DNA of 64,000 bases from contig NZ_CP124038.1 in the NCBI RefSeq assembly GCF_030436345.1, positions 124,001 through 188,000 of the forward strand, read 5' to 3'. The notes below the pieces were generated by a model. That model had not been told where the DNA came from. It ran no database searches and worked only from the letters and a program-made list of their open reading frames with translations. Position numbers and translations under genes: made by a program. The DNA comes from [Borrelia] tanukii (GTDB lineage Bacteria; Spirochaetota; Spirochaetia; Borreliales; Borreliaceae). Within the stretch, counting starts at the first letter, position 1, and the number at the start of each line of letters is the position of its first letter. Positions 56,970 through 64,000 of this stretch are shown here, piece after piece.

Positions 56970-58364
56970 TTATTTCCCCAAACAAAAATTCTTAAACATA
57001 TTGTTAAGAACATCTTCACTACTAACTTCTCCTGTTATTTCCCCTAAACAGTTAATAATCTCATAAGCATCAAATGCTAACATATCATAACTTACTTGGC
57101 GATCAATTTTACCCAATAAATCTACAATCAAAGCATAAGCTTTTTCTAAAAGTTGCATCTGACGTCTTGATGATATTATTATATCATCAAGTCCAACCTC
57201 TACTCTCTCATAAGAGATTAGCGCCTTTATTTTGTCATAAAGAATATCTATTCCTTCTAAATTTTTAGTGCTAATCATTATCAAATTTGAAGAATTTAAG
57301 ACACTAGAGCGAACAAATTCTTCAGTAGATTTATTTATTTTTAAATCTATCTTATTTAAAACAAACAATATTTTACTATTAGACTTATTTTTATCAATAA
57401 ATAAGATATCGTCTCTTGTTAAATTTGAATTAACATCGATCACATAAATTACTAGAGATGCTTCTTTTATTAAAGAATTACTTTTCTCAATTCCCAATCT
57501 CTCAACAAAATTGTCAGCATCTCTAAGCCCTGCTGTATCAAAAAGATTAAATAAAATACCATCAAGCTCAAAACTTGCTTCAATATAATCTCTTGTGGTA
57601 CCAGGATATGAAGAGACAATTGATCTATCTTTTTTGAGAAATAAATTAAATAACGAAGACTTCCCAGCATTAACAGAACCTGCTAAAACCAAAGTAACCC
57701 CATGATCGATTTTTTCATAAATCTTATAAGAATTAATTAATTTTTTAAGCTCAGCTTTACTGTTTAAAATCAAGTCAAAAGGAATGCTAATTTCATGGTC
57801 ATCAACCTCATAATCAAGATAAACACTAACAGCTGAGAGAAAATTTAAAATACTTTTTTTTATTGTATCTATTTTAACAAACAAGGCTCCAGAAAGTTTA
57901 TTAACTGCAAGAGAATAAGTTTTATTGGTCTTGGCAAAAACAATCTCATTAATTGCTTCTGCCTTTGTAAGATCAATTTTTTTAGCAAGAAATGCACGCA
58001 AAGTAAACTCACCAGGCTCAGCCATTCTAAACCCACTTTTTAAAAACAAATCTATAATCTTTTTAATTCCAACCACAGAACCATGAGCCATAACTTCAAT
58101 AGCATCTTGCCCCGTAAAGCTCTTTGGAGCTCGATACAAACACACAACAACTTCATCTACCTTGCAATTATTCTCATTATCTAATATATAACCATAATGA
58201 ATGGTATTCCCAGATGCCGAATTAAGAGCTGAATGATTTGAAAAGATTTTAGAAAACTTAGAAATGGAAGAAGCCCCGCTACTACGAATCACACATAAAG
58301 CGCTACTTAAAAAAGGAGTTGCAAGAGCTACAATATCATCATCTCTCTCAAAAAGCTTACTCAT
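56970..58364 (-). CDS. mnmE: tRNA modification GTPase MnmE
   Basis: A potassium-dependent GTPase that acts with MnmG. The 464 residues have the folate-binding N-terminal domain ([20 protein letters not shown]), the G1 motif GSVNAGKSS at about 229-237, DTAGLRD (G3), NKID (G4) and the C-terminal FCLGK with the conserved Cys. It is first in the minus-strand run that continues through mnmG, rsmG and the Bat genes. Confidence 0.97.
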   Translation of the reverse strand: MSKLFERDDDIVALATPFLSSALCVIRSSGASSISKFSKIFSNHSALNSASGNTIHYGYILDNENNCKVDEVVVCLYRAPKSFTGQDAIEVMAHGSVVGIKKIIDLFLKSGFRMAEPGEFTLRAFLAKKIDLTKAEAINEIVFAKTNKTYSLAVNKLSGALFVKIDTIKKSILNFLSAVSVYLDYEVDDHEISIPFDLILNSKAELKKLINSYKIYEKIDHGVTLVLAGSVNAGKSSLFNLFLKKDRSIVSSYPGTTRDYIEASFELDGILFNLFDTAGLRDADNFVERLGIEKSNSLIKEASLVIYVIDVNSNLTRDDILFIDKNKSNSKILFVLNKIDLKINKSTEEFVRSSVLNSSNLIMISTKNLEGIDILYDKIKALISYERVEVGLDDIIISSRRQMQLLEKAYALIVDLLGKIDRQVSYDMLAFDAYEIINCLGEITGEVSSEDVLNNMFKNFCLGK

Positions 58365-58403
58365 ACCTTAATGTATTATAACACAATAAAAAACAAAGTT
58401 GAT

Positions 58404-58432
58404 TTGTAAATATATTTGCAATGACTTATAAT
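58404..58432 (+). promoter_or_regulatory. Sigma-70-like promoter of the flgN-flgK-flgL operon
   Basis: TTGTAA (58404-58409) and TATAAT (58427-58432) are 17 bases apart. The -10 ends 13 bases before the flgN ATG, so the untranslated leader would be about 7 bases. No Shine-Dalgarno is present. Fits the known use of sigma-70 for flagellar genes in Borrelia. Confidence 0.55.
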
Positions 58433-58445
58433 TAACTTTATAAAA

Positions 58446-58940
58446 ATGAAAGCAAAACTTGAAATTGAGCTAAGAGAAATTTTAAAAAAAGAAATTCTCT
58501 TGGTAGAAGAAATATATAGCGCATACTTAAAAATAAAAGAAAATATTGACAATAAAAATGAAATGGGACTTAAAGAGATTGTAAATAAAACAAAAATATC
58601 ACTTGAAAACTTTAAAGAAATTGAAAGCGAAAGAGACGAAATTTGGAAAAAATTTACCAAAAATGAAAACTTTGGGTCAACTTACGAAGCTATAGAAAAA
58701 TTAACTACAATTTGCAAAAAAGAAATATACGACTATCTACATAAATTGAAAATTGGAATACTGAATATCAAAAATTTAAACTACATAATACAAAACTATG
58801 TAAACACATCCCTTGACATGTTATCAATAATATTTCAAGATATCCAAGAAAGTGTAGAAAATGTAACTTACAAAAACCCTTACGGGCCAAAAATTGGACG
58901 CTCAAACGAAGCTTCCGTTTTAATAAATAAAAAACTTTAA
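58446..58940 (+). CDS. flgN: FlgN-type flagellar chaperone
   Basis: 164 residues, almost entirely helical ([40 protein letters not shown]), the expected form of FlgN, the export chaperone for FlgK and FlgL. The family is divergent and I assign it from length, helicity, and its position immediately before flgK and flgL. The C-terminus includes NPYGPKIG, a motif common at the end of FlgN. It begins the motility operon. Confidence 0.82.
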   Translation: MKAKLEIELREILKKEILLVEEIYSAYLKIKENIDNKNEMGLKEIVNKTKISLENFKEIESERDEIWKKFTKNENFGSTYEAIEKLTTICKKEIYDYLHKLKIGILNIKNLNYIIQNYVNTSLDMLSIIFQDIQESVENVTYKNPYGPKIGRSNEASVLINKKL

Positions 58941-58951
58941 AGGAGTTTAGA

Positions 58952-60835
58952 GTGGATTCAACATTCTCAGGAATAGAAATTGGCAAAAGAAGTTTATTTG
59001 CACACAAAGATGCCATGAATACAGTTGGGCACAATTTATCCAATGCTACAAAGCCCGGATATTCAAGGCAAAGAGTAACAATGAAAACCGTAACCCCTCT
59101 TTATGCTCCACAACTAAATAGAGCCAAAAAGCAAGGACAACTGGGTCAGGGAATCATGGTCCAATCTATAGACAGAGTAAAGGATGAACTACTTAACACA
59201 AGGATCATTGAAGAATCTCACCGACTAGGATACTGGACTTCACAAGACAAGTTTATATCAATGCTAGAAGATGTTTATAACGAACCTGAAGATCAATCAA
59301 TAAGAAAAAGATTAAATGATTTTTGGGAAAGTTGGCATGATCTAGCAAATCAACCACAAGGTTTAGCAGAAAGAAAGATAATTCTAGAAAGAGGCAAATC
59401 TTTTTGCGAAGGAATAAGAAGCAGATTTCATTCTCTTGAAAGAATTTACATAATGGCAAATGATGAAGTAAAAATTACAACAGATGAGGCAAACAATTAC
59501 ATTAGAAACATTGCAAATCTTAATAAACAAATTTCAAAATCTCAAGCAATGAAAGACAATCCAAACGATTTAATGGATGCAAGAGATTTAATGGTTGAAA
59601 AATTGGGAAATTTAATAGGCATATCAATTGAAAACAAACAAGATCCCAATGAATTTTTAATTCACTCAGAAGGAAGGCACCTTGTACAAGGTTCAATTGC
59701 TAATGAATTTAAACTAGAAGCTGCAAATGGACCTACCAGGACCAGATGGAACATTTTATGGGCAAATAATGACAAAGTTAACCTTAAAACGGGAAAGCTG
59801 GGATCTTTGCTTAACATAAGAGATGAAGAGATTAAAAATGAAATCGATGAACTGAATAATATAGCTGCCAACATTGTAGAGCTTGTTAACGAAATACATG
59901 AAGTAGGACATGGAATGGACAAAAAAAGTGGGAGAAGCTTTTTTTCTCAAGAACTAAAACTAACTGATGATCGCGGTAGATATGATACTAACGGAAATGG
60001 TCAATTTGATTCCGTTCATATTTTCAAAATTAATAGTACAAACGAAATATTTCCAGAAGAAAAATTGGGATTTTACGGAACTCTTAAATTTGAGGCTACG
60101 AATAGCAATGAGATAATAGAAATACCTTACAATGCTCCAGATACAGTTCAAGATGTGATAAATAAAATAAACAATTCCAATGCACAAGTTACAGCAAGAA
60201 TTAACTCAGAAGGCAAGCTTGAAATAAAAGCAGTTAAAGAACAAGAAAATGAGAACATAACATTTAAAATCAAACATATAGAAGATTCTGGCTTGTTTCT
60301 AACAAAATATACAGGGATATTAAATGAATCTGGGCCTGAGGGGGCTTATGATTATAAAAATATTGACACAACAGATAAATTAACACCTAACTCTACTTAT
60401 TCAATCTCACCCCTAAAAAATCCTGCGGCATGGATAAAAGTTGCAGACACAATAGACTCAGATCCTTCAAAAATAGCAGCAGGAATCAAAAATCCAACAA
60501 ATGAAATATCTATTGGAGATAACCAAGCAGCACTGAGAATCTCCTCTTTCGGAAATTCTCAGATTATGATTGGTAAAAATTCAACATTAAATGATTACTT
60601 TGCAAATACAGCATCAAATATAGCAATAAAAGGACAAATATCAGAAATAACAAAAGAAAGCCAATCTCAAATATTAAAAGATTTAACAGATTTAAGACTG
60701 TCTATTTCTGGAGTAAATAAGGATGAAGAACTTGCAAATATGATCGAATTTCAACAAGCTTTTATTGCAGCAAGTAAATTTATCACAGTTTCTGCTGAAC
60801 TAATAGACACAGTAATAAATAAAATGGGAGTATAA
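58952..60835 (+). CDS. flgK: Hook-filament junction protein FlgK, GTG start
   Basis: Joins the hook to the filament. 627 residues with the conserved N-terminus ([20 protein letters not shown], then [17 protein letters not shown]) and C-terminus ([20 protein letters not shown]). The ~60-residue insertion domains in the middle are typical of FlgK. The start GTG 58952 follows AAAGGAG at 6 bases. flgL begins 2 bases after the stop. Confidence 0.96.
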   Translation: MDSTFSGIEIGKRSLFAHKDAMNTVGHNLSNATKPGYSRQRVTMKTVTPLYAPQLNRAKKQGQLGQGIMVQSIDRVKDELLNTRIIEESHRLGYWTSQDKFISMLEDVYNEPEDQSIRKRLNDFWESWHDLANQPQGLAERKIILERGKSFCEGIRSRFHSLERIYIMANDEVKITTDEANNYIRNIANLNKQISKSQAMKDNPNDLMDARDLMVEKLGNLIGISIENKQDPNEFLIHSEGRHLVQGSIANEFKLEAANGPTRTRWNILWANNDKVNLKTGKLGSLLNIRDEEIKNEIDELNNIAANIVELVNEIHEVGHGMDKKSGRSFFSQELKLTDDRGRYDTNGNGQFDSVHIFKINSTNEIFPEEKLGFYGTLKFEATNSNEIIEIPYNAPDTVQDVINKINNSNAQVTARINSEGKLEIKAVKEQENENITFKIKHIEDSGLFLTKYTGILNESGPEGAYDYKNIDTTDKLTPNSTYSISPLKNPAAWIKVADTIDSDPSKIAAGIKNPTNEISIGDNQAALRISSFGNSQIMIGKNSTLNDYFANTASNIAIKGQISEITKESQSQILKDLTDLRLSISGVNKDEELANMIEFQQAFIAASKFITVSAELIDTVINKMGV

Positions 60836-60837
60836 GC

Positions 60838-62112
60838 ATGATAAATAGAGTAAGTCATCCATTAACATATGAAAATTTAAAAACCTCTGCAGCAGAGCAA
60901 GAGTCCAAAATTACAAAACTTTTAGAAAATTTATACAAAGGCGGCAAAAGGATTGTAAAACTAAGAAACGATCCAACAGGCGTTACTCACGCAATAAGAC
61001 TAGATAATGACATATTTAAGCTAAATGTATACATAAAAAACATTGGTGCTTCTAAAAGCAACCTACGGTATACAGAAGGATACTTACAATCTCTTGCAAA
61101 TATTTTAACACGAGCTAAAGAAATTGCCATTCAAGGAGCAAGCGGAACTTACGAAGCAGATGACAAAAAAATGATATCAAAAGAAGTAAATGCTTTGCTT
61201 GAAGATGCTGTTGCAATAGCAAACGCTAAAGGACCTGATGGATACAGTATATTTTCGGGAACCAAAATTGATAGCGAGGCATTTAAAGTAACCAGAGAGA
61301 ACAAAATAAGCAAAATAAGTAAAGACGGTGAAGGCCCTCAAATAATCAAAGTAGAATACAGCGGCAACCAAGCTGAAAAAAAAACAGAGGTATACAATGA
61401 AGTACACATGTCAAATAATTACCCTGGAAATGAAATATTTTTCTCACAAAACCAACATATTATCTCATCAATAAACACTAATGGGTTTACTGTAAAAGAA
61501 AATACAAAAATTTATATTGACAACATTGAAATAGGACTAACAGCAGGGGATACTGCTCTTGACATTGTTGCAAAAATAAATGAATCTTCGGCGCCTGTTG
61601 AAGCAAGCATTGATCCAGTTTTAAACTCATTATCTATTAAAACTACAACTCCACACCAAATTTGGATAACAGAAGAAAAAGAATCAAATGTTTTACAAAC
61701 ACTTGGAATACTTACTAAAAACAATGATACTAAGCTACCTCCCTACAACCTTTCTAGCAGTACAGAAGTTAGAAGCAGATCCATTTTCGATGCTCTTATT
61801 GAGCTTAGAGACACACTTTACAATAATAAAGAAGAGCTTGTTGGAAGTAGAAGCCTGGCAGAAATTGATGAAAGTTTAAAAAGATTACTTATATCAGTTG
61901 CAGATCTTGGAGCAAAAGAAAATAGACTTGATAGAAGCTATGAAAGAATAAGCAAAGAGGCTGCAGACATGAAAGAAGATATGGTCCAATACACCGATCT
62001 TGACGTAACAAAAGCAATAACTAATTTAAATATGGCAAGCTTAGCTTATCAAGTATCTTTAGGAATCTCCGCTAAAATAATGCAAACAACTTTATTAGAT
62101 TTTATTAAATAG
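60838..62112 (+). CDS. flgL: Hook-filament junction protein FlgL
   Basis: The second junction protein. The 424 residues are flagellin-like, with [20 protein letters not shown] at the N-terminus and [20 protein letters not shown] at the C-terminus. A flagellin-type helix motif [20 protein letters not shown] is present. Start ATG has GGGAG upstream, overlapping the flgK end. fliW follows after one base. Confidence 0.95.
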   Translation: MINRVSHPLTYENLKTSAAEQESKITKLLENLYKGGKRIVKLRNDPTGVTHAIRLDNDIFKLNVYIKNIGASKSNLRYTEGYLQSLANILTRAKEIAIQGASGTYEADDKKMISKEVNALLEDAVAIANAKGPDGYSIFSGTKIDSEAFKVTRENKISKISKDGEGPQIIKVEYSGNQAEKKTEVYNEVHMSNNYPGNEIFFSQNQHIISSINTNGFTVKENTKIYIDNIEIGLTAGDTALDIVAKINESSAPVEASIDPVLNSLSIKTTTPHQIWITEEKESNVLQTLGILTKNNDTKLPPYNLSSSTEVRSRSIFDALIELRDTLYNNKEELVGSRSLAEIDESLKRLLISVADLGAKENRLDRSYERISKEAADMKEDMVQYTDLDVTKAITNLNMASLAYQVSLGISAKIMQTTLLDFIK

Positions 62113-62113
62113 A

Positions 62114-62506
62114 ATGATACATGAAAAAAGTATAGAATTTGATTTCCCCGAAGGGATACTTGGATTTGAGAACATTAAAAAATTTATAATAAAAGACTCT
62201 AAATATAAGCCTTTTTCTATTATGGAATCCATAAATAAAGACGTAAGTTTTTTAGTGACATCTCCTTTTAATTTTTTAAGCGAATACTTACCAAATATCC
62301 AGGAAAAAGATTGGTTGGACATTGAGGCAAAAGCAGAAGATGAAAAAGTTATACTATGTATAATCAATATGCACGTTAATGATTATAAAGACATTACAGC
62401 TAACCTAAAAGCACCAATCATAATAAACAAAAAAAAATTACTTGGAAAACAAGCTATATGCACAAATGAAAAATACTCACTACACCATAAAGTTTTCAAG
62501 GAATAA
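62114..62506 (+). CDS. fliW: Flagellar assembly factor FliW
   Basis: Binds flagellin and CsrA, relieving CsrA repression of flagellin translation when flagellin is used up by assembly. The 130 residues contain [29 protein letters not shown] and the closing [20 protein letters not shown] motif, which is characteristic. It is followed 2 bases later by csrA, the classical pair. Confidence 0.95.
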   Translation: MIHEKSIEFDFPEGILGFENIKKFIIKDSKYKPFSIMESINKDVSFLVTSPFNFLSEYLPNIQEKDWLDIEAKAEDEKVILCIINMHVNDYKDITANLKAPIIINKKKLLGKQAICTNEKYSLHHKVFKE

Positions 62507-62508
62507 AA

Positions 62509-62754
62509 ATGCTAGTATTGTCAAGAAAAGTAAATGAAAGTATTAAAATAAACTCTAACATTGAAGTTTTAATATTAGAGATAAAAAAGGATACTGTTAA
62601 AATAGCAATTAAAGCTCCTGAAAACATTAAAATATTTAGATCTGAAATTTATGAATTTATTATAGAAGAAAATAAAAAATCAATACTAAAAGACAAACAC
62701 AATATCGGCAAGATTAAAAGTCTATTCAATCACTATTTCAAGAATGAAAATTAA
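62509..62754 (+). CDS. csrA: Translational regulator CsrA
   Basis: An RNA-binding dimer recognising GGA in hairpin loops. The N-terminus ([14 protein letters not shown]) and the [19 protein letters not shown] core are standard, and Arg of 'IFRSEIYE' is the RNA-contact residue. At 81 residues it is longer than the 61 of E. coli and has a basic C-terminal tail of about 20 residues. Its last 17 bases overlap tsaB on the other strand. Its known target in Borrelia, the flaB leader, lies at 24254-24310. Confidence 0.96.
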   Translation: MLVLSRKVNESIKINSNIEVLILEIKKDTVKIAIKAPENIKIFRSEIYEFIIEENKKSILKDKHNIGKIKSLFNHYFKNEN

Positions 62755-63391
62755 GCTCTGCATCACTTTGTCTTACATAAAGAGGTCCCGACAAAATATC
62801 ATCGCTTTTGCGATTTTTTAAGTATTTAGCTATCCCAAGTTCTGTTAAAATTTTTCCAAACGAACTTAAATTTTCATTGATTTTAAATTTATAATTGAAT
62901 TCTTTGCAAACATCCTCAAGATTGTTCCCAATAAGCACTGAATTTGAATCAATCTGAGTTAGATATTCAAATAAATCTTCCTTAGAAAAACACAAAATCT
63001 TCCCTATTAATCCGCAATTTTTATAACGCCCAAGAAAATATTTACCGGCAGTAAAAGTTAATACAATTACATTGGAACTGTTTTTAGCCGAATTTGCAAA
63101 AACATCCAATGTAGGAATATTGACAAAGGGAATAGAAAGGCCTAAGGCAAGACCTTTGACAAAACTTAAACTAATTCTAAGACCAGTAAAAGAACCAGGT
63201 CCACAAGAATTTATAATTAATTCAATTTGATTAATATCGATGTTATTTTTAATTACAAAATCATTGAAAATTTTTGGAATACTAAAATTAGAATTCGATT
63301 TAAATTTAACTAATGAAAAATCCTTATTATTCATTCTGCAATAAATTATTAATGCTTTATATGAATACTCAAATGCAAGTGCATTAATCAT
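62738..63391 (-). CDS. tsaB: tRNA threonylcarbamoyladenosine protein TsaB
   Basis: A scaffold partner of TsaD in making t6A37 of ANN-decoding tRNAs. The 217 residues contain the key [20 protein letters not shown] motif and a [10 protein letters not shown] region of the ASKHA fold. It is somewhat short of the ~230 typical length. The start overlaps the tsaE end by 8 bases, and the gene runs tail to tail with csrA. Confidence 0.93.
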   Translation of the reverse strand: MINALAFEYSYKALIIYCRMNNKDFSLVKFKSNSNFSIPKIFNDFVIKNNIDINQIELIINSCGPGSFTGLRISLSFVKGLALGLSIPFVNIPTLDVFANSAKNSSNVIVLTFTAGKYFLGRYKNCGLIGKILCFSKEDLFEYLTQIDSNSVLIGNNLEDVCKEFNYKFKINENLSSFGKILTELGIAKYLKNRKSDDILSGPLYVRQSDAELNFHS

Positions 63392-63797
63392 TTAATTCTA
63401 TAATCCTGCCTGAACCAACTATTTTAAAAGTTAAAGAAAATAATCTGTCTTTTGGAACAATACTCAAAGCAATTTGTGGCCATTCAATAGCAATAATTGA
63501 ATCAAGATCCATAAGTATTTCTAATCCTCCAATAAGTTCAAATTCTTCTAAAGAAAATACCCGATATAAATCAATATGATAAAACTTAAAATCTACAAAA
63601 TCATAAACATTGAAAATGTTATAAGTTGGACTTGTAAAATAAGAAATTCCAAGGTTAAGGGCAAGTCCCTTTAAAAAACTAGTTTTTCCAGACCCCATAT
63701 CACCAATTAAAGCAAATATTTTACCAATAGGTAAAGGATAAAAAAAAGATTTGGAAAAATTTATCATTTTTTTTTCTGATTTAAATTCCAAAATCAA
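63384..63797 (-). CDS. tsaE: tRNA threonylcarbamoyladenosine ATPase TsaE, probable TTG start
   Basis: An ATPase working with TsaB and TsaD. The 137 residues show Walker A GDMGSGKTSF, the downstream TSPTYNIFNVYD, and HIDLYRV as in the family. The start is probably TTG 63797, whose four bases TTGA overlap the TGA stop of the upstream gene with AAGGGGAA about 9 bases before. A start at ATG 63767 (MINFSKSFFYPLPIG) is also possible. Confidence 0.93.
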   Translation of the reverse strand: MILEFKSEKKMINFSKSFFYPLPIGKIFALIGDMGSGKTSFLKGLALNLGISYFTSPTYNIFNVYDFVDFKFYHIDLYRVFSLEEFELIGGLEILMDLDSIIAIEWPQIALSIVPKDRLFSLTFKIVGSGRIIELND

Positions 63798-64000
63798 GAA
63801 AGCTTCCCCTTAAATTCCAAATCAATTACACGCCTTTTAATTGCAACCATTAACTTTAAAACGGGATAATTCAAAGGATCTACAAAATCAATAGTGACAT
63901 GTTTTTCTCCTAAGGGTGTAGCCTCAATAACAAACTTTACTTTTTTGGTTTCCAACACGTCATTATACTTATAAACAACATCAGCAAAATATACATTTCT
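63794..64000 (-). CDS. C-terminal end of a conserved hypothetical protein (5' part beyond the window)
   Basis: An open frame on the minus strand enters at 64000 and ends at the TGA 63796-63794, giving 68 visible residues (RNVYFADVVYKYNDVLETKK ... VIDLEFKGKLS). No motif is recognised. It is rich in valine and lysine, with predicted strands. The stop overlaps the TTG of tsaE by four bases, implying coupled translation. Confidence 0.75.
   Translation of the reverse strand, partial: RNVYFADVVYKYNDVLETKKVKFVIEATPLGEKHVTIDFVDPLNYPVLKLMVAIKRRVIDLEFKGKLS

Noticed and set aside
58376..58660. Minus-strand frame opposite flgN that looks like a membrane protein.
   Set aside because: A mirror of the Lys/Glu/Ile-rich flgN, and it would lie across the flgN promoter.

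Overview
The window is a chromosomal segment of a Lyme-group spirochaete (Borreliella / Borrelia burgdorferi sensu lato). The evidence is the very AT-rich composition, a periplasmic-flagellar flagellin (flaB) almost identical to the B. burgdorferi protein as I remember it, several lipoproteins with spirochaetal lipoboxes, and a gene order that from memory matches B31 loci BB0128 to BB0187. I cannot assign the species; a few flaB residues differ from my recollection of B31. I saw no rRNA, tRNA, IS element, prophage or CRISPR array. Coding density is very high, and the only gene-free stretch above 300 bases is 13558-14013.

Layout. (1) 1-6914, all minus strand, looks like one operon: a GTG-start TPR protein, a giant GreA fusion, recA, a diverged ScpA-like kleisin, rluB and cmk. 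(2) 7097-13557: a TPR membrane protein, hisS, a PASTA-bearing class B penicillin-binding protein and a long-chain acyl-CoA ligase. (3) 14014-19801: the RND efflux operon besC-besA-besB, ending in a PII-like small protein. (4) 19892-23092: yidD facing the glycine-betaine/proline-type ABC importer proVWX. (5) 23243-26376: flaB and fliD. (6) 26542-31945: nagA-nagB (amino-sugar catabolism), the superoxide dismutase gene and secA. (7) 32007-36765, plus strand: a run of lipoproteins and membrane proteins (including an S2-like paralogous pair) and alr. (8) 36757-44959: a YD-like repeat protein, a 55-residue basic protein, a large unknown protein, a Na+/Ca2+ exchanger-type antiporter, a putative glycoside hydrolase and malQ. 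(9) 45100-47045: an OmpA-domain protein, dksA and infA. (10) 47092-58364, minus strand: a long probable operon mnmE-mnmG-rsmG-moxR-DUF58-batA/B/C/D-like. (11) 58446-62754: the late flagellar operon flgN-flgK-flgL-fliW-csrA. (12) 62738-64000: tsaB, tsaE and a partial conserved gene.

How the parts connect. The motility genes form a circuit contained in the window: FlaB, FliD, FlgK and FlgL are structural parts, FliW and CsrA regulate flagellin, and the flaB leader carries two perfect hairpins that place GGA motifs in their loops, one of them being the Shine-Dalgarno itself. Envelope functions dominate the rest: efflux, osmolyte import, peptidoglycan synthesis (Alr, PBP) and the Bat/MoxR periplasmic stress apparatus.

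Many starts are non-ATG (GTG or TTG). besC appears to need an ATT start to retain its signal peptide. Several plus-strand genes have a -10-like hexamer almost touching the start codon and no Shine-Dalgarno.
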